Shown here in pieces: positions 16,710-24,619 of a stretch of DNA of 64,000 nt. Position 1 is the stretch's first letter. Each line of letters starts with the position of its first letter. The DNA is from Acinetobacter guillouiae CIP 63.46 (GTDB lineage: Bacteria > Pseudomonadota > Gammaproteobacteria > Pseudomonadales > Moraxellaceae), in contig NZ_KB849286.1 in the NCBI RefSeq assembly GCF_000368145.1, positions 186,001-250,000 on the forward strand, read 5' to 3'. The translations under genes were made by a program, and so were the position numbers. The notes under the pieces were generated by a model. The model did no database searches, had not been told where the DNA came from, and was given only the letters and a program-made list of their open reading frames with translations.

Positions 16710-17573
16710 CTACTCATTGAAATATTGATTTTTTAATAGGCGCATCATGTTTCTATTGTCATGCTGCCAAGGATGAAAATCGGTTGAGAAGAAGTCGAGA
16801 TAAGCTTTGCTGATATTCCTCACTAAGCCTTTGCGACCAAACAAATAACCTAGCCCCTGATATAACCCTTTTAAATCTCGTTGCATTCCTGAATGACGCA
16901 AAAGCTCTATCGTTCCACGCCCTGTGACCAAAACAAAAGAGAGTGTAGTTTCAAGCATGACTAGGCGTAGAAAATAAGGCCGATTCACTAAGGATTGATA
17001 AACATCAAATGCCACCGCCTTATGTTCAGTTTCTTCAATCGCATGCCATACCCATATTTTTCTTAAATGTACATTGAATAATGCGAGATCTTCGGGGGCG
17101 GTACTGATGAAATAATCAGATAAAATCGCAGTCAGGTGTTCCATACAAACTGTGCATGCCAATTGATGTGCTGGAGAAAACTGCGTCTGCATCAAACGAT
17201 TCATCTTTTTAAATCGTTTATAAATTCGATCGACTGGATAGCCCTTTTTCAGCATGACCCCATTCAATACATCATGCTCTTTACCATGGTGTGCTTCCTG
17301 CCCAATAAAAGCGCGAACTTGCTGAAGCAGAATCGGATCTTCAATCTTATTCTGATAATGACGCACACTATGAATAAACTGCCGCTCTCCATCAGGAAAA
17401 GCACTAGATAATGCAGTCAATAACAGGGTAAGTAATGGATTATTGCTAAACCAAAATTCAGGAATTTCATCTGGAAAAGTAAAATCCATACTTCTGACTG
17501 GAATATCTATCGATGCAGAAACGTGTCTATATTGAATGGCTTTGCTTGAGGAAGGGCTAGTAAACATATTCAT
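16710..17573 (-). CDS. Ferritin-like diiron protein of the 'metal-dependent hydrolase' family (COG3687), paralogue 2
   Basis: 287 residues from the ATG at 17573, chosen over an ATG two codons upstream because the GGGAG site is then 7 nt away instead of 1. It has the same ligand pattern as paralogue 1, with the same spacing: Glu63 (PDGERQF), Glu93-x-x-His96 (GQEAHHGKEH), Glu145 (MEHLTA) and Glu181-x-x-His184 (IEETEHKAV). The two proteins differ strongly elsewhere, so this is an old duplication. Position in the operon, 15 bp after the decarboxylase-like gene, indicates co-translation. Function beyond a probable dinuclear metal site is unknown. Confidence 0.8.
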   Translation of the reverse strand: MNMFTSPSSSKAIQYRHVSASIDIPVRSMDFTFPDEIPEFWFSNNPLLTLLLTALSSAFPDGERQFIHSVRHYQNKIEDPILLQQVRAFIGQEAHHGKEHDVLNGVMLKKGYPVDRIYKRFKKMNRLMQTQFSPAHQLACTVCMEHLTAILSDYFISTAPEDLALFNVHLRKIWVWHAIEETEHKAVAFDVYQSLVNRPYFLRLVMLETTLSFVLVTGRGTIELLRHSGMQRDLKGLYQGLGYLFGRKGLVRNISKAYLDFFSTDFHPWQHDNRNMMRLLKNQYFNE

Positions 17574-17588
17574 CGCCATGCTCCCTAT

Positions 17589-18335
17589 TTATAAAATACG
17601 TGGATTAAATTGACGCATTAAGAACAAAGGAGTCCGTAAACGCGGAATCTGAATTGGAGGGATAAAACCACCGGATAAATCCACGCGATGCAATCGTGCA
17701 TCAACCACTTTACCGAGTCCCATATCATGTAAAGGATCATTTACCGTACCTGTAAAACGTAAGTTCATCTCCACACGGCGAACTTCGACAGGATGTTCTT
17801 TAGGGGTAAATCGAACTTCCCGTGGTAAGCCCAAACCTAATCCGCCTGTGACATTACGATGTGGTAAACCTAGAATTGGCGGTGCATCATGAATGACCTC
17901 TCCAAGTTTGGCGTCCATTTCAACTAACACAGTGCCGCGACGTGATGCTTTGCTTAGAATACCAGTACCATCATTATCCCAACTGATTTCTCCCATTTTT
18001 TTAGGATAGCCCAGCAATTCACGCCCAATGATCATGGCCCGATCATCATCCAGAATCATCCATGGACAAAAAATACCTGTTTTATTGCCCACCTGTATAT
18101 GTACAAACAAACCCGCCTCATGATATGCCCCTGTATAGACATTTTCAGGGAAATAAGCACAGAACAAATCGGCTCTGGCAGGTTTTACCAGTTTCATTCC
18201 AGCAGGTAACCAGCGTGCCATTGCTTTTTCATTGACCTCTACCACAGCCGTTAAATATTGAGCATTGTGGTAAAGCTTATTGCCAAGGTTTGCTAAACCA
18301 ATGGGGATGCGTAAATCATTGATCAGCTGTCTCAT
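17589..18335 (-). CDS. Acetoacetate decarboxylase-like protein
   Basis: 248 residues of the ADC superfamily. The catalytic Schiff-base lysine motif is retained (GRELLGYPKKMGEISWD, Lys112/Lys113), as are the surrounding RADLFCAYFPENVYTGAYHEAG and TGIFCPWMILDDDRAMIIG segments. It may decarboxylate or otherwise transform a beta-keto acid or a related carbonyl compound through an imine. Its ATG overlaps the SDR stop codon by 4 bp (ATGA), so the two are coupled. The N-terminus is slightly different from classical ADC, and many family members are not decarboxylases of acetoacetate itself. Confidence 0.82.
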   Translation of the reverse strand: MRQLINDLRIPIGLANLGNKLYHNAQYLTAVVEVNEKAMARWLPAGMKLVKPARADLFCAYFPENVYTGAYHEAGLFVHIQVGNKTGIFCPWMILDDDRAMIIGRELLGYPKKMGEISWDNDGTGILSKASRRGTVLVEMDAKLGEVIHDAPPILGLPHRNVTGGLGLGLPREVRFTPKEHPVEVRRVEMNLRFTGTVNDPLHDMGLGKVVDARLHRVDLSGGFIPPIQIPRLRTPLFLMRQFNPRIL

Positions 18336-19135
18336 GCTTTTAATCTCGAAAATACTTGTTTTAATATGGGTAATAAAATAACGCGTGGGGTATAGCGTCC
18401 ACCCAGTGTTTGAGCCTGTGCAATAAAACCTGGGATCACAATACGGCGGTTACAATTCATTCCTTGTATCGCCTCTTTGGCTACCCGTTCTGCGGTTACC
18501 CAAACAAAACTTCCACCTACACCATCAATTTTTGTAATCCCTGCCACTTCATTAAAACCAGTGATCGTCGGCCCAGGTGCTAATAAGGTACATGTCACAC
18601 CAGTACCACTCAGCTCACTATGTAGAGATTCAGCAAAGGAGTTCGCGAAAGCTTTACTTGCAGCATAGGTTGCATTGGCTGGTGTTGGTTGATGGCCTGA
18701 TGTCGAACCCACAATCAAAATTGCACCCGTTTTACGTTGCATCATTTTAGGCAATACAGCTAAAGTAAGATCCTGTACCGCAACAGCATTAACTTCCGTC
18801 TCTTCCCGCTCTCGTTCAGCATCCAACTCATGTAATCGGCCAAAAGTGGCAAAACCAGCGTTATTGCATAAAATAGCCACATCCATCTTTTCCAATTCCA
18901 GACGGAACTGGGTTCTTGCCTCACGGTTCGCGAGGTCGCATGGGCGTAAACTCACGTCTACCTGATATTTCTGACGTAAATGGGTAGCGAGAAGCTCAAG
19001 CTTATCTACACGTCGTGCAACCAAAATAAGCGGATAACCACGTTCAGCAAACTGTTTAGCAAGTTCTTCACCAATACCTGAAGATGCGCCAGTAATCACC
19101 ACTGGTGAATTTTTAAGGGGACGAGGTAAGCTCAT
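18332..19135 (-). CDS. Short-chain dehydrogenase/reductase
   Basis: 267 residues with a classical SDR Rossmann fold: TGASSGIGEELAKQ (cofactor glycine motif, residues 15-28), NNAGFATFGRLHE (NNAG motif), the catalytic serine in VGSTSG and YAASK (Tyr-x-x-x-Lys). Arg residues after beta-2 (VARRVDKLELL) favour NADP(H). It is the first gene of a five-gene minus-strand operon and overlaps the decarboxylase-like gene by 4 bp. Divergent from an AraC-type regulator 60 bp away, which is the likely controller of the operon. It probably interconverts a hydroxy and a keto group of the unknown substrate. Confidence 0.88.
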   Translation of the reverse strand: MSLPRPLKNSPVVITGASSGIGEELAKQFAERGYPLILVARRVDKLELLATHLRQKYQVDVSLRPCDLANREARTQFRLELEKMDVAILCNNAGFATFGRLHELDAEREREETEVNAVAVQDLTLAVLPKMMQRKTGAILIVGSTSGHQPTPANATYAASKAFANSFAESLHSELSGTGVTCTLLAPGPTITGFNEVAGITKIDGVGGSFVWVTAERVAKEAIQGMNCNRRIVIPGFIAQAQTLGGRYTPRVILLPILKQVFSRLKA

Positions 19136-19195
19136 CGCAAATACTCAGATCAATAGAATAATCTTAGTATCACGTAGCTAAAACTTGAGCGTGAG

Positions 19196-20299
19196 ATGGA
19201 GTTAAGACATAATGCTAATCATTTTCGGCCAACACATAGAACAAAAATGAAAGATCCGTATGGGTTATCAAAAGCCAGTATTCCAATTTCTTATGTTCAT
19301 TTATTATTAGAAATCATGGTCGAAAAGGGCTTTTCCGCTCCTGATATTTTGCAAAAGAGTAAAATTCCTTTAACACTGCTTAACCAACTAGATGCACGTA
19401 TTACGCCTTTACAATGGTCGAAATTAGCCTGGATAAGTTTAACCTTGGCTCAGGACTTTGGACTTGGATATGAGTATGGCTTAAAACTGCGTTTAACCGC
19501 TCACGGCCCAATGGGATATGCGTTAATGAGTAGCCCCTCTTTGCGTCATGCGATTGAGCTTGCAGTGCAATTTTTTAATATGCGCTTAAAAGATTATCGA
19601 ATTGATTTTTACGAGGAAGAAAATTTATCTGTCATTGATATTCAAGAAACGCACCCTGTGATCAGTAACGATAAAGAGCAAACTGAAATTTTAAGACGGT
19701 TTTTTTATGAATGTTTAATGATCGGAATTATTCAGACAGGTAGATCATTAATAGAAAAAGATTTTTCTCAAGTTGAGTTAAGAGTCGACTGGCCAGAACC
19801 ACGCTACCATCAGAAATTTCAACAGCAACTTCCCTTGATTCTTTTTAATCAAAATAAAAATCAAATCCGATACAACTTATCACTGCTCAAGCTCTCCCCA
19901 CAAATGGCAGATCCGATGGCATTTCAACAGGCATTGGCACAATGTGAAACAGAACAAATTCGTTTTTCTGAACAAATTCAAGATATTTGCTTACGTGTAA
20001 AAACAGAATTGGTGCTTATTCCTCAGAAAGGCTACCCCTCTTTAGATGACGTTGCCGAACGTTTACATATGTCGAGTCGTACATTAAGAAGACATCTCAA
20101 CGAAATAAATTCGTCTTACCTGCTTCTGTTAGACGAAGTAAAATATAAAGAGGCTGAAAAACTTTTACTGAACAGCAATATGGAAATCCAAGATATCGCC
20201 AATTATCTTGGATATATTCAACCCGCAAATTTTGCTCGCGCATTTAGAAAATGGAGTGGCGTAACGCCGATTCAATTTCGTAAGCAAGCCGTACAATAA
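19196..20299 (+). CDS. AraC-type transcriptional regulator (OruR/ArgR-like)
   Basis: 367 residues from the ATG at 19196; an in-frame ATG at 19247 is a possible alternative because neither has a strong ribosome-binding site. The N-terminal half is the arabinose-binding-domain type (PF12625) found in regulators of catabolic genes (ISYVHLLLEIMVEKGFSAPDIL, GPMGYALMSSPSLRHAIE). The C-terminal about 100 residues hold two helix-turn-helix motifs (LDDVAERLHMSSRTLRRHL, EIQDIANYLGYIQPANFARAFRKWSGVTPIQFR). It is divergent from the SDR-led five-gene operon and probably activates it in response to its substrate (inference from position). Confidence 0.85.
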   Translation: MELRHNANHFRPTHRTKMKDPYGLSKASIPISYVHLLLEIMVEKGFSAPDILQKSKIPLTLLNQLDARITPLQWSKLAWISLTLAQDFGLGYEYGLKLRLTAHGPMGYALMSSPSLRHAIELAVQFFNMRLKDYRIDFYEEENLSVIDIQETHPVISNDKEQTEILRRFFYECLMIGIIQTGRSLIEKDFSQVELRVDWPEPRYHQKFQQQLPLILFNQNKNQIRYNLSLLKLSPQMADPMAFQQALAQCETEQIRFSEQIQDICLRVKTELVLIPQKGYPSLDDVAERLHMSSRTLRRHLNEINSSYLLLLDEVKYKEAEKLLLNSNMEIQDIANYLGYIQPANFARAFRKWSGVTPIQFRKQAVQ

Positions 20300-20511
20300 A
20301 AGCAGCAGGCATTAAATCAAAAATAAACTATTCATTTTAAAAAGATCAATTAAAAATCTCTGCCACATTTTTACTTTCTTATATTTGCTTTTTCCAATTA
20401 TTTCTCACTGACAATGCTGCCATTTGCTCAGACTCAAGCTTGCTTTCGATCTTATTGTAACGCCATTTCTCTAACTGATCTTGGCGCAATACTGCTGACA
20501 ATTTCGTCAAT

Positions 20512-20541
20512 AAAAACTAAATTGAATTCAATTCAGTTTTT
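20512..20541. promoter_or_regulatory. 30-bp palindromic TetR operator
   Basis: Inverted repeat centred on GAATTC: AAAAACT-a-AATTGAATTCAATT-c-AGTTTTT, with a single mismatched pair. It lies 14 bp before the TetR start and therefore overlaps or follows the promoter of the TetR-dioxygenase unit. Confidence 0.8.
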
Positions 20542-20555
20542 CTAAGAATAAAATC

Positions 20556-21191
20556 ATGACCGAAAAAAAGATGGCGACTTACCAACGCTTGATCACTGCA
20601 GCAGAACAGGAATTGATTGCAAACAATGGACATATGGAGATCAGTGCCATAGCCAAAAGAGCAAATACATCAGCTGGGCTCACCTATCATCACTTTGGCT
20701 CAAAAACAGGTCTGATTGCCGCTGTTGTGGATCAATTCTATGAACCATTGAGAGCACTTGCTTTGGGTGACAGCATTCCAACAAATATTGAATGGAGAGA
20801 ACGCGAAAAAACCCGTACCAAAGCAATCATTGACTATTTCTATAATCATCCTCTGGCACCTTTGATTGCTGGGCGACTTGCCCGTGAACCTGAGGTGCTT
20901 GATATCGAACGCGCTCACATGGAGGCATTATTAGAAGCTGGTGCACGTAACATTGCTCAAGGGCAGAAGTTGGGGATAATCAGTCCAGATCTTAATCCAA
21001 ATACAACGGTGGCAATGCTGATGGGAGGTCTGCGTCTGGCGATTGATCAAGCCATCCTTGCCAAAGAAAGGCCCTCAAATGTGGAACTATTCGAACAACT
21101 CTGGAATCTGACAAGCAATACCCTACAACTCAGCCCTCTTTCATCAGGAGATACCAATAAAAAAACCAAGGCAGGAAACAATATGAACTAA
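20556..21191 (+). CDS. TetR-family regulator upstream of a PhyH dioxygenase
   Basis: 211 residues. The helix-turn-helix lies at about residues 8-53 (ATYQRLITAAEQELIANNG, ISAIAKRANTSAGLTYHHFGSKTGLIAAV). The C-terminal half is an uncharacterised TetR ligand domain, with a polar Lys/Asn tail. A 30-bp palindrome in front of the gene points to autorepression, and the dioxygenase gene 41 bp downstream is probably co-transcribed and co-controlled. Regulator-first operons of this kind usually respond to the substrate of the enzyme they precede. Confidence 0.87.
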   Translation: MTEKKMATYQRLITAAEQELIANNGHMEISAIAKRANTSAGLTYHHFGSKTGLIAAVVDQFYEPLRALALGDSIPTNIEWREREKTRTKAIIDYFYNHPLAPLIAGRLAREPEVLDIERAHMEALLEAGARNIAQGQKLGIISPDLNPNTTVAMLMGGLRLAIDQAILAKERPSNVELFEQLWNLTSNTLQLSPLSSGDTNKKTKAGNNMN

Positions 21192-21232
21192 CTGTTCTGT
21201 TCTGCCCAGCACATTAAATCAAGGAGCTTTCA

Positions 21233-22075
21233 ATGTCTAAATTAGATATTCGTCAATATAATAAAAAAGATCACGCAAAGACCCATCGACAATTACAACC
21301 AGGGCCTGAGCGAAATACGCCAGAAATCGAACGAGATTTCCAAACCTTAATGCGTGATGGTTATGTCATCATCAACAACCTGATCAGCAAAGAATCCTGC
21401 AAGCAGATTAAGCAAGAAGGCATTGCCTTACTCGACCAAACTGGACGCAATCCGTTTGAAGGGCAGCAAACACAGCGCGTCTATAACGTTCTCTCAAAAA
21501 CGCGAATCACTGATCAACTTGCGGTACATCCTCACATTCTTGGTCTTATGGATCGTCTGTTTCAACCCAACTTCCTGCTCTCTCAGAGTCAAATCATCAA
21601 TATACTTTCAGGTGAAATCGCTCAAAGTCTGCATTATGATGATGCTTTTTATCGCCTCCCCCGCCCTCGTCAGCCACTTGGTGCTGCAACCGTCTGGGCA
21701 ATTGATGATTTTACCGAAGACAATGGTGCAACAGTAATTATTCCTGGCAGCCATCACTGGGGAGATGATCGATTTGCACAAAGATCAGAAGCGTTACCCG
21801 CAGTGATGCCTGCAGGTTCAGTGATCTTTTTCCTCGGTACGACTTGGCATGGTGGTGGTCAAAATCATTCGAAATCCTCACGCTTTGCGATTACTCATCA
21901 GTACTGTGAAGCCTATGTACGACAACAAGAAAACTATTTACTTGAACTTTCCAAAGATACGGTACGGTCGATTTCACCAGAACTTCAAGCCTTGGTTGGT
22001 TACTCAATTTACCCACCATTTATGGGTATGGTTGAGGGTATGCACCCACTGCGTACATTAGAACAATCTGAATAG
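21233..22075 (+). CDS. Phytanoyl-CoA dioxygenase (PhyH)-family Fe(II)/2-oxoglutarate oxygenase
   Basis: 280 residues, with AAGGAGC before the ATG at 21233. Metal ligands are visible as His134-x-Asp136 (SLHYDDAFY) and His206 (TTWHGGGQN), with Arg217 (SSRFAI) in position to bind 2-oxoglutarate. The jelly-roll core also has GATVIIPGSHHWGD. It hydroxylates an unknown small molecule using O2 and 2-oxoglutarate. It is the second gene of a TetR-controlled pair. No CoA ligase or lyase is adjacent, so fatty-acid alpha-oxidation is not indicated; a secondary substrate such as a quaternary amine or small terpenoid is equally possible. Confidence 0.85.
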   Translation: MSKLDIRQYNKKDHAKTHRQLQPGPERNTPEIERDFQTLMRDGYVIINNLISKESCKQIKQEGIALLDQTGRNPFEGQQTQRVYNVLSKTRITDQLAVHPHILGLMDRLFQPNFLLSQSQIINILSGEIAQSLHYDDAFYRLPRPRQPLGAATVWAIDDFTEDNGATVIIPGSHHWGDDRFAQRSEALPAVMPAGSVIFFLGTTWHGGGQNHSKSSRFAITHQYCEAYVRQQENYLLELSKDTVRSISPELQALVGYSIYPPFMGMVEGMHPLRTLEQSE

Positions 22076-22099
22076 GATTGTTTTATAAGTCTTTTTATA

Positions 22100-22195
22100 A
22101 GCATAGATACCCCTCATCCTAGCCTTCTCCCAAAGCGAGAAGGCTCTTTCAATAGTAATGTGATTCACTCAATATGATCATATTTTAATAGATGG
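22100..22195 (-). repeat. REP-like interspersed repeat, copy D
   Basis: Minus-strand copy of the same element as copies A-C: it reads TGATCATATTGAGTGAATCA, CTATTGAAAG and GGCTAGGATGAGGGG. The stem core at 22123-22143 has arms CCTTCTC / GAGAAGG around a 7-nt centre, so the palindrome has decayed. It lies just after the dioxygenase gene. Confidence 0.75.
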
Positions 22196-22315
22196 AAGCG
22201 TTCTAATATCCCAGTGTTCAATATCTTTTAAAATTGCCTCAACAACATCGTTTTCAAACTAGGTTATCTATAGCCAATCTATTACAATGGCTTCTTTTAT
22301 TCAGCACAGCATATT

Positions 22316-23674
22316 TTGAATCGCTCATCTTCCCAATTAAAACGTGGACTTAAAAATCGTCATATCCAATTGATCGCTATGGGTGGCGCTGTGGGTACAG
22401 GATTATTTTTAGGTTCTGCACAAGTCATCCAATCTGCTGGTCCTTCGATTATTTTAGGCTATGCCATCGTCGGTTTGATTGCCTTTTTAATCATGCGCCA
22501 AATGGGTGAAATGATTGTAGAAGAACCTGTTGCAGGTTCATTCAGTTATTTTTCACAAAAATATTGGGGAAAATTTCCTGGCTTTTTATCTGGCTGGAAT
22601 TACTGGGTAATGTATATTTTAGTCGCCATGACTGAACTTACAGCGGTGGCTAAATATGTGCATTATTGGTGGCCGCTTATTCCCGCTTGGGTCTCCGCTT
22701 TATTTTTCTTTGTCATCGTGACTGGTTTTAATCTGGGCAATGTTAAATTTTATGGTGAATCAGAATTTTGGTTAGCCATTATCAAAGTTGCTGCTGTAAT
22801 TTCGATGATTGTATTTGGTTTATATCTTTTGCTCACAGCAGGTGCTGATTCAACTGCAACTGTGGCAAACCTCTGGCAACATGGTGGATTTTTCCCACAT
22901 GGTTTTTCAGGGTTGTTTTATATGCTGGCCTTTTTAATGTTTGCATTTGGCGGCATTGAATTGATTGGGATGACGGCTGCCGAAGCAGAAAACCCTGAAA
23001 AAAGCATACCACAAGCAGTCAATCGCGTGATTTTCCGTATTTTGGTTTTTTATGTGGCTTCTCTTGCCATCATCATGTCCTTAATTCCATGGAATCAACT
23101 TGATCTTGGCGGTTTAGATAAAAGTCCCTTTGTAATGATTTTCAGCCAACTGGGCTTAGGTTGGGCAGCACATTTACTCAATTTTATTATTCTAACTGCC
23201 GCGCTTTCGGTATATAACAGTGGTATGTATGCCAATAGTCGTATGCTGTATGGGCTTGCAGTACAAGGCAATGCACCGAAGATGTTTGCAAAAGTCAGCA
23301 AACAAGGTGTACCCATCACTGCGGTGATCTTCTCTTCTATCCTAATTTTTGGTTGCGTGTTACTAAATTATTTTGTGCCTGAAGAAGCATTAAGTCATCT
23401 GATGTATTTGGCTGTTGCTGCTCTGGTTTTAAACTGGGCACTGATTAGTTTTACCCATTTAAAATTTAAACGTGCTAAAAAGCTGGAAGGGACAAGGGTA
23501 AAATTCCCCTCATTGTTTTCACCTGTAAGTAATTATATTGTTTTAGTTTTTATCAGTATGATCCTATATATCATGTGGGTGCAAAACTTTAAAGAATCGG
23601 TCATTTTGATTCCAATCTGGATTATTGTGATGTTTGGATTATTTAAAATTTTGAGTTGGAATAAATCACGTTAG
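22316..23674 (+). CDS. aroP: AroP-like aromatic amino acid permease
   Basis: 452-residue inner-membrane permease of the amino acid-polyamine-organocation family with 12 predicted helices. It follows E. coli AroP/PheP closely from the start: LKRGLKNRHIQLIAMGGAVGTGLFLGSA, RQMGEMIVEEPVAGSFSYF, SGWNYWVMYILVAMTELTAV, FAFGGIELIGMTAAEAENPEKSIP and ALSVYNSGMYANSRMLYGLA. The start codon is TTG at 22316, because no in-frame ATG lies upstream and the family N-terminus begins here. It probably imports phenylalanine, tyrosine or tryptophan with protons. It stands alone; the IclR gene 80 bp downstream more likely belongs to the following catabolic genes. Confidence 0.88.
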   Translation: MNRSSSQLKRGLKNRHIQLIAMGGAVGTGLFLGSAQVIQSAGPSIILGYAIVGLIAFLIMRQMGEMIVEEPVAGSFSYFSQKYWGKFPGFLSGWNYWVMYILVAMTELTAVAKYVHYWWPLIPAWVSALFFFVIVTGFNLGNVKFYGESEFWLAIIKVAAVISMIVFGLYLLLTAGADSTATVANLWQHGGFFPHGFSGLFYMLAFLMFAFGGIELIGMTAAEAENPEKSIPQAVNRVIFRILVFYVASLAIIMSLIPWNQLDLGGLDKSPFVMIFSQLGLGWAAHLLNFIILTAALSVYNSGMYANSRMLYGLAVQGNAPKMFAKVSKQGVPITAVIFSSILIFGCVLLNYFVPEEALSHLMYLAVAALVLNWALISFTHLKFKRAKKLEGTRVKFPSLFSPVSNYIVLVFISMILYIMWVQNFKESVILIPIWIIVMFGLFKILSWNKSR

Positions 23675-23759
23675 TATTTTAAAGGCTTATTTAGGATCTG
23701 TTGACATTTCATATCTATAACATTCAAATGTTAATATCCATAAGCTCAAGTGGGTATGA

Positions 23760-24563
23760 ATGAAGCAGGGTCTTTTGGAAAATTTTATGACACAAGATAC
23801 AAAACGAAATAAAGGTTCATCGATCACACGAGTACTTGAGATTTTAGAAGCCATTGGTGAAGCAAAACATCCCCCTTCCCCACTTGATCTCTCTTTAGCC
23901 CTTGATATTCCAAAGCCCAGTATTCATCGACTCATCCAACTATTAGAAAAAGAAGGTTATGTCAAAGTAGATTTACATGGTGGCTTGTTGGTGGGTGGAA
24001 GAGTCAAACAACTATTATTTAATGTTTGGGAAAATGAAAAATTTAGAATTGAACGGTTTTCTATTTTAGAAAAACTGTCAAATAAGATTGGCGAAACCTG
24101 TGGTATAGCAATCCTACAAGATAATCATATGCTGTATGTGGATCGTATACAGACGAACTGGCCATTACAGGTATATTTACCCGTCGGTTCAACAGTGCCT
24201 GTCTGGTGTACATCAAGTGGCAAACTTTTTTTAAGCCATTTATCCGCAGAAAAAAGGAAAAATATTCTAAAAAATATTCCAATCACCCAGTACACCAAAA
24301 ACACCATTACAGATCTTAATTTGCTGGAATCTGAAATTCAGCGTATTGGCGTAACAAATTTAGGCACCGATAATGAAGAGTTTATCGCAGGGATGGTGGC
24401 CTGTTCAGTGCCTATACTCCACCCCAATGGTGAAATCATTGCCTGCTTATATACCCATGCGCCAAGTATTCGAAAATCCTTAGATGACTTAATCAGCTAT
24501 CAAGATGCATTAAGAGATGCAGCCAATGATTTAAACATCTATATAAAAAATTCAATCGATTAA
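23760..24563 (+). CDS. IclR-family transcriptional regulator
   Basis: 267 residues from ATG 23760; an in-frame ATG at 23787 with GGAAAATTTT upstream is an equally good start and gives 258 residues. The N-terminal winged helix (SITRVLEILEAIGE, LSLALDIPKPSIHRLIQLLEKEGYVKV) is followed by the IclR effector domain (GETCGIAILQDNHMLYVDRIQTNWPLQVYLPVGSTVPVWCTSSGKLFLS, GMVACSVPILHPNGEIIACLYTHAPS). It is convergent with the GntP gene across a shared terminator. It is the only regulator near the GntP / alcohol dehydrogenase / MmsA genes and is the likely controller (inference). Confidence 0.88.
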   Translation: MKQGLLENFMTQDTKRNKGSSITRVLEILEAIGEAKHPPSPLDLSLALDIPKPSIHRLIQLLEKEGYVKVDLHGGLLVGGRVKQLLFNVWENEKFRIERFSILEKLSNKIGETCGIAILQDNHMLYVDRIQTNWPLQVYLPVGSTVPVWCTSSGKLFLSHLSAEKRKNILKNIPITQYTKNTITDLNLLESEIQRIGVTNLGTDNEEFIAGMVACSVPILHPNGEIIACLYTHAPSIRKSLDDLISYQDALRDAANDLNIYIKNSID

Positions 24564-24569
24564 ATAATA

Positions 24570-24606
24570 AAAGCTAGCGACTTAGAATACCCAAGTCTCT
24601 AGCTTT
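24570..24606. terminator. Shared bidirectional terminator between the IclR and GntP genes
   Basis: Stem AAAGCTAG-C-GACTT pairs with AAGTC-T-CTAGCTTT around a 9-nt loop, one mismatched position, with A and T runs outside. It fits exactly in the 56-bp gap between two convergent stop codons. Confidence 0.85.
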
Positions 24607-24619
24607 AAAAACTCAAGTC

